Assembly: GCF_001984095.1 (NCBI RefSeq)
Contig: NZ_LYVQ01000026.1
Span: forward strand, 1 to 42,266
DNA: 42,266 nucleotides
Direction: 5' to 3'
DNA from: Pelomonas sp. KK5
Lineage (GTDB): Bacteria > Pseudomonadota > Gammaproteobacteria > Burkholderiales > Burkholderiaceae_C
Within the stretch, counting starts at the first letter, position 1. Each line of letters opens with the position of its first letter. The notes beneath the pieces are model-generated. The model was not told where the DNA came from. It made no database searches and saw nothing but the letters and a program-made list of their open reading frames with translations. The translations under genes were made by a program, and so were the position numbers. Positions 14,493 to 22,365 of the stretch are shown piece by piece.

Positions 14493-16875
14493 ACAGGTCG
14501 AGGATGCTTTTCTTCTCGTCCTCGCTGCCGGTCTGAGGCAGCTTGCCCGACGCATCGTCGCCGCCCAGCGCGCGCACGCCGGCGTTGCCGCTGTACTCGT
14601 CGTAGTACCACTCGCCGCCGACGTTGACGACGCCTTCGGGTACCGGCTGGTCCTCGACCGGCGCATTGCGCAGCGCGAAGCCGGCGTACTCGATCCACAC
14701 GGGCAGGGCCAGGCCGCCGCCGGTCTCGCGGTCGCCGAGCTTGCGCGGCGTGTCGTAGCCGATCCAGGCCACGGCGACCATCTCCTTCTGGTAGCCGTTG
14801 AACCAGGCATCCATCGAGTCGTTGGTGGTGCCGGTCTTGCCGCCGATGTCGGGGCGCTTCAGCGTGGCCTGGGCCTTGGCGGCGGTGCCGGTGCGGGCCA
14901 CTTCCTCCAGCAGGCTGTTCATGATGAAGGCGTTGCGCGCCTCGATCACGCGGCTGTCCTCGCCCAGCGTCACCGCGGGCGCCTCGAACAGCAGGCGGCC
15001 CTTGGCGTCGGTCACGCGTGAGATCAGCTGCGGCGCTACCCGGTGGCCGCCATTGGCGAAGACCGCATAGCCCTGCACCATCTGCATCGGCGTGACTGAA
15101 CCTGCGCCGAGCGCGGTGGTCAGATAGGCCGGGTGCTTGTCCGCATCGAAGCCGAAGCGGGTCACCCACTGCTGGCCGTATTTCGCGCCGATCGACTGCA
15201 GGATGCGGATGGACACCATGTTCTTCGACTGCGCCAGCGCCCGACGCATCGTCATCGGGCCCTCGAACTTGCCGTCGTAGTTCTTCGGCTCCCAGGGCTG
15301 GCTGCCGGTGGCGCCGGCGTCGAAGAACAGCGGGGCGTCGTTGATGATCGTTGCCGGGGTGAAGCCCTTCTCCAGGGCGCCCGAGTAGATGAAGGGCTTG
15401 AAGCCGGAGCCCGGCTGGCGCCAGGCCTGGGTCACGTGGTTGAACTTGTTCTTGGCCCAGTCGAAACCGCCGACCAGCGCGCGCAAGCGGCCGTTGCGCG
15501 GGTCCATCGCCACGAATGCGCCCTCGACCTCCGGTAGCTGCGTGAGCGTCCAGCTGTCCTTGCCGGTCTTGGCATCGGTGCCCTTGACCACGCGGATGAT
15601 CGCGCCTCGGCGGATCTTGGTCTTCGGGTTGGTGCCGGCCAGGCCGGAGGTGGCGGGCTTCAGGCCGTCGCCGGTGATCGTGATCGACTCGCCGCTCTGC
15701 AGCGCGGCCACGACCTTCTTCGGGTCGGCCTCCAGCACCACGGCGGCCAGCAGTTCGTCGTTGGCCGGGTGGTCGGCGAGCGCCTCGGCCACGCGCACGT
15801 CCAGGTCGGCCGGGTCGGCGGGCAGGTCGGCATAGGCCTCGGGGCCGCGGTAGACCTGGCGCTTCTCGTAGTCCAGGATGCCGCGGCGCAGCGCGCGGTA
15901 GGCCACGTTCTGCTCGTCGGCGCGGATCGTCAGGTAGACGTTCAGGCCGCGGGTGTAGGCTTCGTCGCCGTACTGGTTGAAGATCAGCTGGCGGGCCGAC
16001 TCGGCCACGAACTCGCCGTGCGAGGGCAGGTCGGTCACCGTGCGGTAGCGCAGCTGCTGGGCCTTGGCCTCGTCGCGCTGCTCGGGCGTGATGTAGCCGT
16101 TGTCCAGCATGCGCTCGATGATGTACTGCTGGCGCACCTTGGCGCGGCGCGGGTTGTTGATCGGGTTGTAGGCGGAAGGGGCCTTGGGCAGGCCGGCCAG
16201 CATCGCGGCCTCGGCCACGGTGACGTCCTTCAGCGGCTTGCCGAAGTAGACCTCGCTGGCCGCGGCGAAGCCGTAGGCGCGGTGGCCCAGGAAGATCTGG
16301 TTCATGTAGATCTCGAGGATCTTCTCCTTCGAGAGCGCATTCTCGATCTTCATCGCCAGCAGGATCTCGTAGATCTTGCGGGTGAAGGTCTTCTCGGTGG
16401 TCAGGTAGAAGTTGCGCGCCACCTGCATCGTGATCGTCGAGGCGCCCTGGCTGCGCGACTCGCCGACGTTGGCCAGGCCGGCGCGGATGATGCCCAGGTA
16501 GTCGACACCGCCGTGCTGGTAGAAGCGGGCGTCCTCGATGGCCAGCACGGCGTCCTGCATGACCTTGGGGATGTCCTTGATCGGCAGGTAGTTGCGGCGT
16601 TCCTCGCCGTACTCGCCGAGCAGTTGCCCGTCGCTGGACAGCACGCGCAGCGGCAGCTTCGGGCGGTAGTCGGTCAGCCCGCTGATATCGGGCAGGTTGG
16701 GGTATGCCATGGCCAGGGCCAGGGCCACCAGTAGCGCGATTCCAAATGCGCCGGCCACGAGCACTCCCGCAAATCCCGCGAAGGCGCGAGTGAGGAAGGC
16801 GAGGGTGGGATTGCGAGAAGCGGGGCGAGACTCAGAGGGGGGATTCTGAGGGGTCTTGTTCTTGGCGTCGCTCAT
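14482..16875 (-). CDS. mrcA: Penicillin-binding protein 1A, bifunctional peptidoglycan synthase
   Basis: 797 residues from ATG 16875, chosen because GGAGG lies just upstream; an in-frame ATG farther out lacks it. It polymerises and cross-links murein in the periplasm. After a Pro/Ser-rich cytoplasmic tail comes one membrane helix (about 31-56). The GT51 glycosyltransferase has EDARFYQHGGVD with catalytic Glu and QGASTITMQVARNF. Then comes an OB-like region, then the transpeptidase with SGFK (Ser490-Lys493), SKN (AQSKNM) and KTG (GGKTGTTND). The C-terminus is Gly/Asp-rich and ends KKSILDLFKR. It is divergent from pilM, as in many proteobacteria, and convergent with cyaY (overlap 11 bp). Confidence 0.96.
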   Translation of the reverse strand: MSDAKNKTPQNPPSESRPASRNPTLAFLTRAFAGFAGVLVAGAFGIALLVALALAMAYPNLPDISGLTDYRPKLPLRVLSSDGQLLGEYGEERRNYLPIKDIPKVMQDAVLAIEDARFYQHGGVDYLGIIRAGLANVGESRSQGASTITMQVARNFYLTTEKTFTRKIYEILLAMKIENALSKEKILEIYMNQIFLGHRAYGFAAASEVYFGKPLKDVTVAEAAMLAGLPKAPSAYNPINNPRRAKVRQQYIIERMLDNGYITPEQRDEAKAQQLRYRTVTDLPSHGEFVAESARQLIFNQYGDEAYTRGLNVYLTIRADEQNVAYRALRRGILDYEKRQVYRGPEAYADLPADPADLDVRVAEALADHPANDELLAAVVLEADPKKVVAALQSGESITITGDGLKPATSGLAGTNPKTKIRRGAIIRVVKGTDAKTGKDSWTLTQLPEVEGAFVAMDPRNGRLRALVGGFDWAKNKFNHVTQAWRQPGSGFKPFIYSGALEKGFTPATIINDAPLFFDAGATGSQPWEPKNYDGKFEGPMTMRRALAQSKNMVSIRILQSIGAKYGQQWVTRFGFDADKHPAYLTTALGAGSVTPMQMVQGYAVFANGGHRVAPQLISRVTDAKGRLLFEAPAVTLGEDSRVIEARNAFIMNSLLEEVARTGTAAKAQATLKRPDIGGKTGTTNDSMDAWFNGYQKEMVAVAWIGYDTPRKLGDRETGGGLALPVWIEYAGFALRNAPVEDQPVPEGVVNVGGEWYYDEYSGNAGVRALGGDDASGKLPQTGSEDEKKSILDLFKR

Positions 16876-17175
16876 GGGCCTCCGATGCGGTGCCCTGATT
16901 ATAGAAAACCCGCAGGGGCGCTGGCTGTGCCGAAAAAGCGCCAGCAGGTCCTTCTCCAACTGTGAACAAGTCCGCAAACGGCGGGCGGCTTACAGCCTTT
17001 TACGACTGCTCATGCGTGTATGTTTCGCAACGGCGACTTACTCTGGGCACCCCCAAAACCTTGGGGGCTCAACGGCTTTGCTGCTAGCATTCAAGTAACT
17101 TATTAATAGTCTGACGCCAAATGTTGCAGCAATTCATGAATCTGCGCGGCGGCAGGTTTCTTGGGGAATAGCGTC
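16876..17175. other. Divergent promoter region mrcA / pilM
   Basis: 300 bp of non-coding sequence, more A/T-rich than its flanks. It contains the mrcA ribosome site (complement of 16879-16883), a perfect 7-bp hairpin CCCCCAA-AACC-TTGGGGG (17050-17067) and a promoter-like pair just after it facing pilM. A promoter for mrcA should also lie here, but I could not pick one with confidence. Confidence 0.6.
17078..17106 (+). promoter_or_regulatory. Possible sigma-70 promoter of pilMNOPQ
   Basis: TTGCTG (17078-17083) and TATTAA (17101-17106) are separated by exactly 17 bp in an A/T-rich pocket. The predicted start is about 65 bp before pilM. The hairpin at 17050-17067 sits just upstream and might be an operator. 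Matches to consensus are partial. Confidence 0.4.
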
Positions 17176-18255
17176 ATGGGCTTTCTTGACGTACTGCGGG
17201 GACGCAAGCACCCGCCCATGATCGGCTTGGATATCAGCTCGTCCAGCGTAAAGCTGGTTGAACTGAACCAGAGCGTCAATGGGGAAATGGTGCTCGAGCG
17301 GTTTGCCACCGAGCCTTTCGAAAAAGGCTGGATTACCGACGGGCAGATCGAGAAATTCGACGAGGTGGCCGACGCGGTGCGCCGCGTCGTGGCGCGCAGC
17401 GGCTCCAAGACGCGCGACGCCGTGCTGGCCATGCCGCAATCGGCCGTGATCACCAAGAAGATCATGCTGCCCGCCGGCCTGCGCGACGAGGAGATGGAAC
17501 TGCAGGTCGAGGCCGAGGCCAACCAGTACATTCCGTTCTCGCTGGACGAAGTGAGCCTCGACTTCTGCGTGATCGGCCCGAGCCCGACCTCGGTGGGCGA
17601 CGTGGAAGTGCTGATCGCCGCCTCCCGCAAGGATCGCGTGCAGGACCGCCAGGGCCTGGCCGAGGCGGCAGGCCTGCGGCCGGTGATCCTGGACATCGAA
17701 TCGCATGCCTCGCGCATGGCGATGGGCCGGCTGATCGCCAACCTGCCCAACAGCGGCAAGGACGCTTTGGTGGCGCTGTTCGAGATCGGCGCCGACACGA
17801 CCAGCCTCAAGGTGCTGCGCGACGACGAGATGCTCTACGACCGCGACCAGGCCTTCGGCGGCTCGCAGCTGACGCAGCTGATTTCGCGCCAATACGGCTT
17901 TTCATTCGAAGAGGCGGAGCAGAAGAAACTGTCCAACGATTTGCCGGAAGATTATGAATCGGCGGTGCTGAATCCCTTCGTGGACAGCCTGTCGCAGGAA
18001 ATCGGCCGGGCGCTGCAGTATTTCTTCACCAGCACGCCGCACCACAAGGTGCATTACGTGATGCTGGCCGGCGGCACGGCCACCCTGCCGGGCCTCAAGG
18101 AGCGCGTGACCGAGCTCACCGGCTTCGCCTGCATGGTGGTCAATCCCTTCGAGAACATGGCGCTCGGCTCGGCCGTGCGCGAGCCCAAGCTGCGGCGCGA
18201 GGCGCCCGCCTACCTGACGGCCTGCGGTCTGGCGATGCGGAGGTTTTTCCAGTGA
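17176..18255 (+). CDS. pilM: Type IV pilus assembly protein PilM
   Basis: 359 residues from ATG 17176 (TTG 17161 is a weaker option). PilM is an actin-like cytoplasmic ATPase fold that binds PilN's cytoplasmic tail and links the motor to the alignment complex. It opens with the phosphate-1 motif IGLDISSSSVKLVEL and contains MPQSAVITKKIMLPAGL, VEAEANQYIPFSLDEVSLDF and the C-terminal MLAGGTATLPGL. Length and order are standard. It is the first gene of pilMNOPQ, with its stop overlapping the pilN GTG start. Confidence 0.96.
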   Translation: MGFLDVLRGRKHPPMIGLDISSSSVKLVELNQSVNGEMVLERFATEPFEKGWITDGQIEKFDEVADAVRRVVARSGSKTRDAVLAMPQSAVITKKIMLPAGLRDEEMELQVEAEANQYIPFSLDEVSLDFCVIGPSPTSVGDVEVLIAASRKDRVQDRQGLAEAAGLRPVILDIESHASRMAMGRLIANLPNSGKDALVALFEIGADTTSLKVLRDDEMLYDRDQAFGGSQLTQLISRQYGFSFEEAEQKKLSNDLPEDYESAVLNPFVDSLSQEIGRALQYFFTSTPHHKVHYVMLAGGTATLPGLKERVTELTGFACMVVNPFENMALGSAVREPKLRREAPAYLTACGLAMRRFFQ

Positions 18256-18869
18256 TCCTGATCAACCTGCTGCCGTACCGGGAAGAGAAGCGCAAGCGTC
18301 GCAAGAACGCCTTCTTCGTGGGCCTGGGCGTGGCCGCGGCCGTGGGCGCCGGCGTCGTCGTGGCGGCCCTGTTGCTGTTGCAGCAGCTGACCTCCGAGCA
18401 GCAGCGCCGCAACCAGTATCTGGGCAGCGAGATCAGCCGCCTGGAAGTGCAGATCAAGGACATCGCGAACCTGCGCTCCGAGATCGAATCGCTGAAGGCG
18501 CGCCAGAAGGCGGTCGAGGACCTGCAGACCGATCGCAACACGCCGGTGCACCTGCTCAACGAGCTGGCCCGCCTGGTGCCCGAGGGCATCTACCTGACGG
18601 CCATCCGCCAGGCCGACAAGGTGGTCAACCTGACCGGCATCGCGCAGACCAACGAGCGCGTGTCCGAGCTGCTGCGCAACTTGTCGCGCAACTCCGAATG
18701 GCTGGAGAAGCCCGAGCTGGTGGAGACCAAGGTCGCCAACCTGACGGCCAACACGCGTGACCAGAAGCGGCTGTTCGAGTTCTCGATGCGTGTGACGATG
18801 AAGGCGCCGGCGGCCGAGCCCGGAGCAGCGCCGGGCGCTGCGCTGCCCGCCTCGGCGGCCAAGCCCTGA
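18252..18869 (+). CDS. pilN: Type IV pilus assembly protein PilN
   Basis: 205 residues, starting with GTG 18252 that overlaps the pilM stop (GTGA). PilN is a bitopic inner-membrane protein of the pilus alignment complex. The conserved N-terminal tail ILINLLPYREEKRK is the PilM-binding motif. It is followed by one membrane helix (about 22-44), a coiled coil (LGSEISRLEVQIKDIANL) and a small periplasmic ferredoxin-like domain. The C-terminus has an Ala/Pro-rich tail. The next start follows within about 20 bp. Confidence 0.95.
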   Translation: MILINLLPYREEKRKRRKNAFFVGLGVAAAVGAGVVVAALLLLQQLTSEQQRRNQYLGSEISRLEVQIKDIANLRSEIESLKARQKAVEDLQTDRNTPVHLLNELARLVPEGIYLTAIRQADKVVNLTGIAQTNERVSELLRNLSRNSEWLEKPELVETKVANLTANTRDQKRLFEFSMRVTMKAPAAEPGAAPGAALPASAAKP

Positions 18870-18887
18870 GTGAAGACAGAGACAGCC

Positions 18888-19568
18888 ATGGCGACAAAGG
18901 CACTCAATTTCGATCTGAACGCCTGGTTCGAGGGCGTGCAGGACCAGTTCCGCGGCCTCAACCCCAAGGAGCCCGGCCAGTGGCCCACGCTGCCCAAGGT
19001 GGCGGCCTTCGTGGCCGTGGGCATCTTGGTGGTGGTCCTCGGCTGGCTGCTGCTGCTGTCGGACGAGCAGACCAAGCTCGACGCCGAGCGCGCCCGCGAG
19101 CCGGTGCTCAAGGAAGACTTCAAGGCCAAGCTGGCCCAGGCGGTGAACCTGCCCGAGCTGCGCAAGCAGAAGAGCCAGGTCGAGGAATACGTGACCCAGC
19201 TCGAGAAGCAGCTGCCCGGCAAGGCCGAGATGGATGCGCTGTTGTCCGACATCAACCAGGCGGGCCTCGGCCGCGGCCTGCAGTTCGAACTGTTCCGGCC
19301 CGGCCAGATGGTCATCAAGGACTACGCGGAGCTGCCGATCTCGCTGCGCGTGTCGGGCCGCTATCACGACATCGGCGCCTTCGCCGCCGACGTGGCCAAC
19401 CTGTCGCGCATCGTGACCCTGCACAACCTGGTCGTCGTGGCGCCCACCGGCAAGGACATCAACAGCGGCAACCTGGCCATGGAGGCCACGGCCCGCACCT
19501 ACCGCTATCTGGACCAGACCGAGCTGGCCGACCAGAAGAAGGCGGCCGCCAAGCCGAAGAAGCCATGA
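18888..19568 (+). CDS. pilO: Type IV pilus assembly protein PilO
   Basis: 226 residues from ATG 18888; a GTG at 18870 directly at the pilN stop is an in-frame alternative adding six residues. PilO pairs with PilN in the periplasm to bridge the inner-membrane platform and the secretin. It has a long cytoplasmic segment, one membrane helix (about 38-60), a coiled coil (ERAREPVLKEDFKAKLAQA onward) and a core domain with the family run FELFRPGQMVIKDYAELPI. The Lys-rich tail (KKAAAKPKKP) is usual in betaproteobacteria. Its stop overlaps the pilP start by 4 bp. Confidence 0.95.
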   Translation: MATKALNFDLNAWFEGVQDQFRGLNPKEPGQWPTLPKVAAFVAVGILVVVLGWLLLLSDEQTKLDAERAREPVLKEDFKAKLAQAVNLPELRKQKSQVEEYVTQLEKQLPGKAEMDALLSDINQAGLGRGLQFELFRPGQMVIKDYAELPISLRVSGRYHDIGAFAADVANLSRIVTLHNLVVVAPTGKDINSGNLAMEATARTYRYLDQTELADQKKAAAKPKKP

Positions 19569-20098
19569 TGCGCGCAGCCTATTTCCCCACGGCGCTACTT
19601 GCTGGCCTGCTGCTGGCCGGCTGCTCCGCCGACCTGGACGAACTGCGGCAGTGGATGGAGGAGCAGCGCCACGCGGCCCATGCCACCATCAAGCCGCTGC
19701 TGCCACCCAAGAAGTTCCTGCCCCAGCCCTACGAGGCCGCCGGTGGCGTCGACCCCTTCAGCGTCCAGAAGCTGAGCGTGGCGGTCAAGCAGGAGGCTGC
19801 GCAACCCAACTCGCTGCTGACGGCCGAGATGAACCGCCGCCGCGAGCCGCTGGAAGCCTATCCGCTGGACAGCATGGGCATGGTCGGCAGCCTCACGCGC
19901 GACAACAAGCGCTATGCGCTGCTGCGGGTGGACAACCTGCTCTACCAGGTCAAGGTCGGGGACTACCTCGGCCAGAACTTCGGCCGAATCATGAAGATCT
20001 CAGAAACCGATGTGACGTTGCGGGAAGTCGTCCAGGACGCTGCGGGCGAGTGGATAGAACGCACAAGTACCCTCCAGCTTCAGGAGAAGGGTCGATGA
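19565..20098 (+). CDS. pilP: Type IV pilus inner-membrane lipoprotein PilP
   Basis: 177 residues from ATG 19565 (the adjacent ATG 19568 is equally possible). It has a lipobox LAGC near residue 19, then a disordered linker, then FLPQPYEAAGGVDPFS, the conserved segment that precedes the PilQ-binding beta-sandwich. The domain contains LDSMGMVGSLTRDNKRYALL and VGDYLGQNFGRI. PilP docks PilN/PilO onto the N-domains of PilQ. Both ends overlap neighbours by 4 bp (pilO and pilQ). Confidence 0.95.
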   Translation: MMRAAYFPTALLAGLLLAGCSADLDELRQWMEEQRHAAHATIKPLLPPKKFLPQPYEAAGGVDPFSVQKLSVAVKQEAAQPNSLLTAEMNRRREPLEAYPLDSMGMVGSLTRDNKRYALLRVDNLLYQVKVGDYLGQNFGRIMKISETDVTLREVVQDAAGEWIERTSTLQLQEKGR

Positions 20099-22302
20099 AC
20101 AAGAAGCCAGCACTGCAGGAGAAGTCCCGGATGAGGAACGTTTGGCGCGCAACCTGGACGCTGGCCGCGGGCCTGGCCCTGGGACTGGGATCGGCATCGC
20201 AGGCCTTCGCGCAGGCGACGATCAAGGCCATCAACAGCACGCAGCAGGCCGGCGTGGAGGTGGTCCGCATCGAGCTGTCCGAGCCGCTGCGCGAAGTGCC
20301 CAACGGCTTCACCGTGCAGACGCCGCCTCGCGTCGCCATCGACCTGCCCGGCGTCATCAACGGCATCGGCCGTTCGGTGGTCGAGTTCAACCAGGGCAAC
20401 CTGCGCACCGCCAACGTCGCCCAGGCCGGCGAGCGGACCCGCATCGTGCTGAACCTGCGCCAGGCCTCGGGCTATCGCGCGCAGCTCGACGGCAATGCGC
20501 TGCTGCTGATCCTGGAGGCGCCGACCGCCGCGGCCCGTGCGCCCGGCACGCCGGAGCCGGTGCACTTCGCCCAGGCCCAGAACGACGCGCCGCTGGCCCT
20601 GCGTGATATCGACTTCCGCCGCGGCCCCGATGGCGCCGGCCGCGTCATCGTCAACCTGCCCAGCACCCAGGTGGGCGTGGACATCCAGCAGCAGGGCCAG
20701 AACCTGGTCGTGGAGTTCCTGCGTTCCAGCCTGCCCGAGCGGCTGCGCCGCCGCCTGGACGTGACCGACTTCGGCAGCCCGGTGCAGTTCGTCACCGCCA
20801 GCCAGACCGGCGACCGGGTGCGCCTGGTGGTCGAACCCAAGGGCGCCTGGGAGCACAGCGCCTACCAGAGCGACAACCAATTCGTGCTGGAGGTGCGCCC
20901 GCAGAAGGTCGACCCGAACAAGCTGACGCAAGGGCCGGGCTATGCCGGCGACAAGCTGTCGCTGAATTTCCAGAACATCGACGTGCGCGCACTGCTGCAG
21001 GTCATCGCCGACTTCACCAACTTCAACGTCGTCACCAGCGACACCGTGACCGGCAACGTCACGCTGCGCCTGAAGGACGTGCCCTGGGACCAGGCGCTGG
21101 ACATCATCCTGCAGGCCAAGGGCCTGGGCATGCGCAAGTCGGGCAACGTGCTGCTGATCGCGCCCAAGGACGAGCTGGCCGCCAAGGAGAAGCTGGAGCT
21201 GGAGGCCAAGGCGCAGATCGCCGCGCTGGAGCCGCTCCGCACCCAGGCTTTCCAGCTGAACTACACCAAGGCCGAGGAAGTGGCCAAGGGACTGACCGGC
21301 CAGACCACCGGCCAGGGTGGTGGCAGCAGCAGTGGCGGCGGTTCGACCACGACCCGCATCCTGTCGCCGCGCGGCAGCGTGATCTACGAGACCCGCACCA
21401 ACCAGCTGTTCGTCTCCGACACGCCGGCCAAGCTGGAAGAGATCCAGGCCATGATCGCCAAGATCGACATCCCGGTGCGCCAGGTGCTCATCGAGGCGCG
21501 CATCGTCGAGGCGCAGGACACCTTCGGCCGCTCGCTGGGCGTCAAGCTCGGCACCAGCGACCTGCGCGGCATCCAGGGTGGCATTCCGGGCTATAGCGTC
21601 GGCGGCAGCAACTACGTGACCGTGGGCAACAACTACGCGTCCAATGCCTACCAGACCCGGCAGTCGTCGACCGCAACCGACCTCGGCAACACGCAGTTCG
21701 TCAACCTGCCGGCCAACGTCTCCTCGGACGCCTTCGCTTCCGGCACCGCGGCGACCTTCGCGCTGTCGCTGTTCAGCTCGGCCGCCAACCGCTTCCTGAA
21801 CCTCGAGCTCTCGGCACTGGAGGCCGACGGCAAGGGCAAGATCGTTTCCAGCCCGCGCGTCATCACCGCCGACCAGGTCAAGGCGCTGATCGAGCAGGGC
21901 GAGGAACTGCCCTACCAGGTCGCCACCTCCAGCGGCGCCACCTCGGTGCAGTTCCGCAAGGCCAACCTGAAGCTCGAGGTCACGCCGCAGATCACGCCGG
22001 AAGGCAGCGTGATCCTCAGCGTGGACGTCACCAAGGACAGCCGCGGCACGCTGACGCCACAGGGCTATTCGATCAACACCAAGCACGTGCAGACCCAGGT
22101 GCTGGTCGAGAACGGCGGCACCGTCGTCATCGGCGGCATCTTCACGATGGACGAGCAGGAGAACATCTCCAAGGTGCCGCTGCTGGGTGACATCCCCATC
22201 CTCGGCAACCTGTTCAAGAACAAGTCCAAGACGTCCAGCAAGACGGAGCTGCTGATCTTCCTGACGCCGAAGGTGGTCAGCGAGCGGGCGCCGGTGCGTT
22301 GA
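20095..22302 (+). CDS. pilQ: Type IV pilus secretin PilQ
   Basis: 735 residues. It forms the outer-membrane channel through which the pilus passes. Signal peptide to about residue 39 (SQAFA). Two AMIN domains (about 45-140 and 165-270) would bind peptidoglycan, followed by an STN domain (about 285-345, LNFQNIDVRALLQVIADF), an N-domain with a Gly/Ser-rich loop (GQGGGSSSGGGSTTT, about 404-420) and the secretin core (462-730: VLIEARIVEAQDTFGRSLG, VPLLGDIPILGNLFK, TELLIFLTPKVV). Length is normal. It begins inside the pilP stop (ATGA) and ends the assembly operon proper. Confidence 0.96.
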   Translation: MNKKPALQEKSRMRNVWRATWTLAAGLALGLGSASQAFAQATIKAINSTQQAGVEVVRIELSEPLREVPNGFTVQTPPRVAIDLPGVINGIGRSVVEFNQGNLRTANVAQAGERTRIVLNLRQASGYRAQLDGNALLLILEAPTAAARAPGTPEPVHFAQAQNDAPLALRDIDFRRGPDGAGRVIVNLPSTQVGVDIQQQGQNLVVEFLRSSLPERLRRRLDVTDFGSPVQFVTASQTGDRVRLVVEPKGAWEHSAYQSDNQFVLEVRPQKVDPNKLTQGPGYAGDKLSLNFQNIDVRALLQVIADFTNFNVVTSDTVTGNVTLRLKDVPWDQALDIILQAKGLGMRKSGNVLLIAPKDELAAKEKLELEAKAQIAALEPLRTQAFQLNYTKAEEVAKGLTGQTTGQGGGSSSGGGSTTTRILSPRGSVIYETRTNQLFVSDTPAKLEEIQAMIAKIDIPVRQVLIEARIVEAQDTFGRSLGVKLGTSDLRGIQGGIPGYSVGGSNYVTVGNNYASNAYQTRQSSTATDLGNTQFVNLPANVSSDAFASGTAATFALSLFSSAANRFLNLELSALEADGKGKIVSSPRVITADQVKALIEQGEELPYQVATSSGATSVQFRKANLKLEVTPQITPEGSVILSVDVTKDSRGTLTPQGYSINTKHVQTQVLVENGGTVVIGGIFTMDEQENISKVPLLGDIPILGNLFKNKSKTSSKTELLIFLTPKVVSERAPVR

Positions 22303-22365
22303 GCGGATTCGGTCCAGGGAAACGCGGTAGGAAGAAGCCGAGACAGATCGGCAGGAGAGGAAAAA

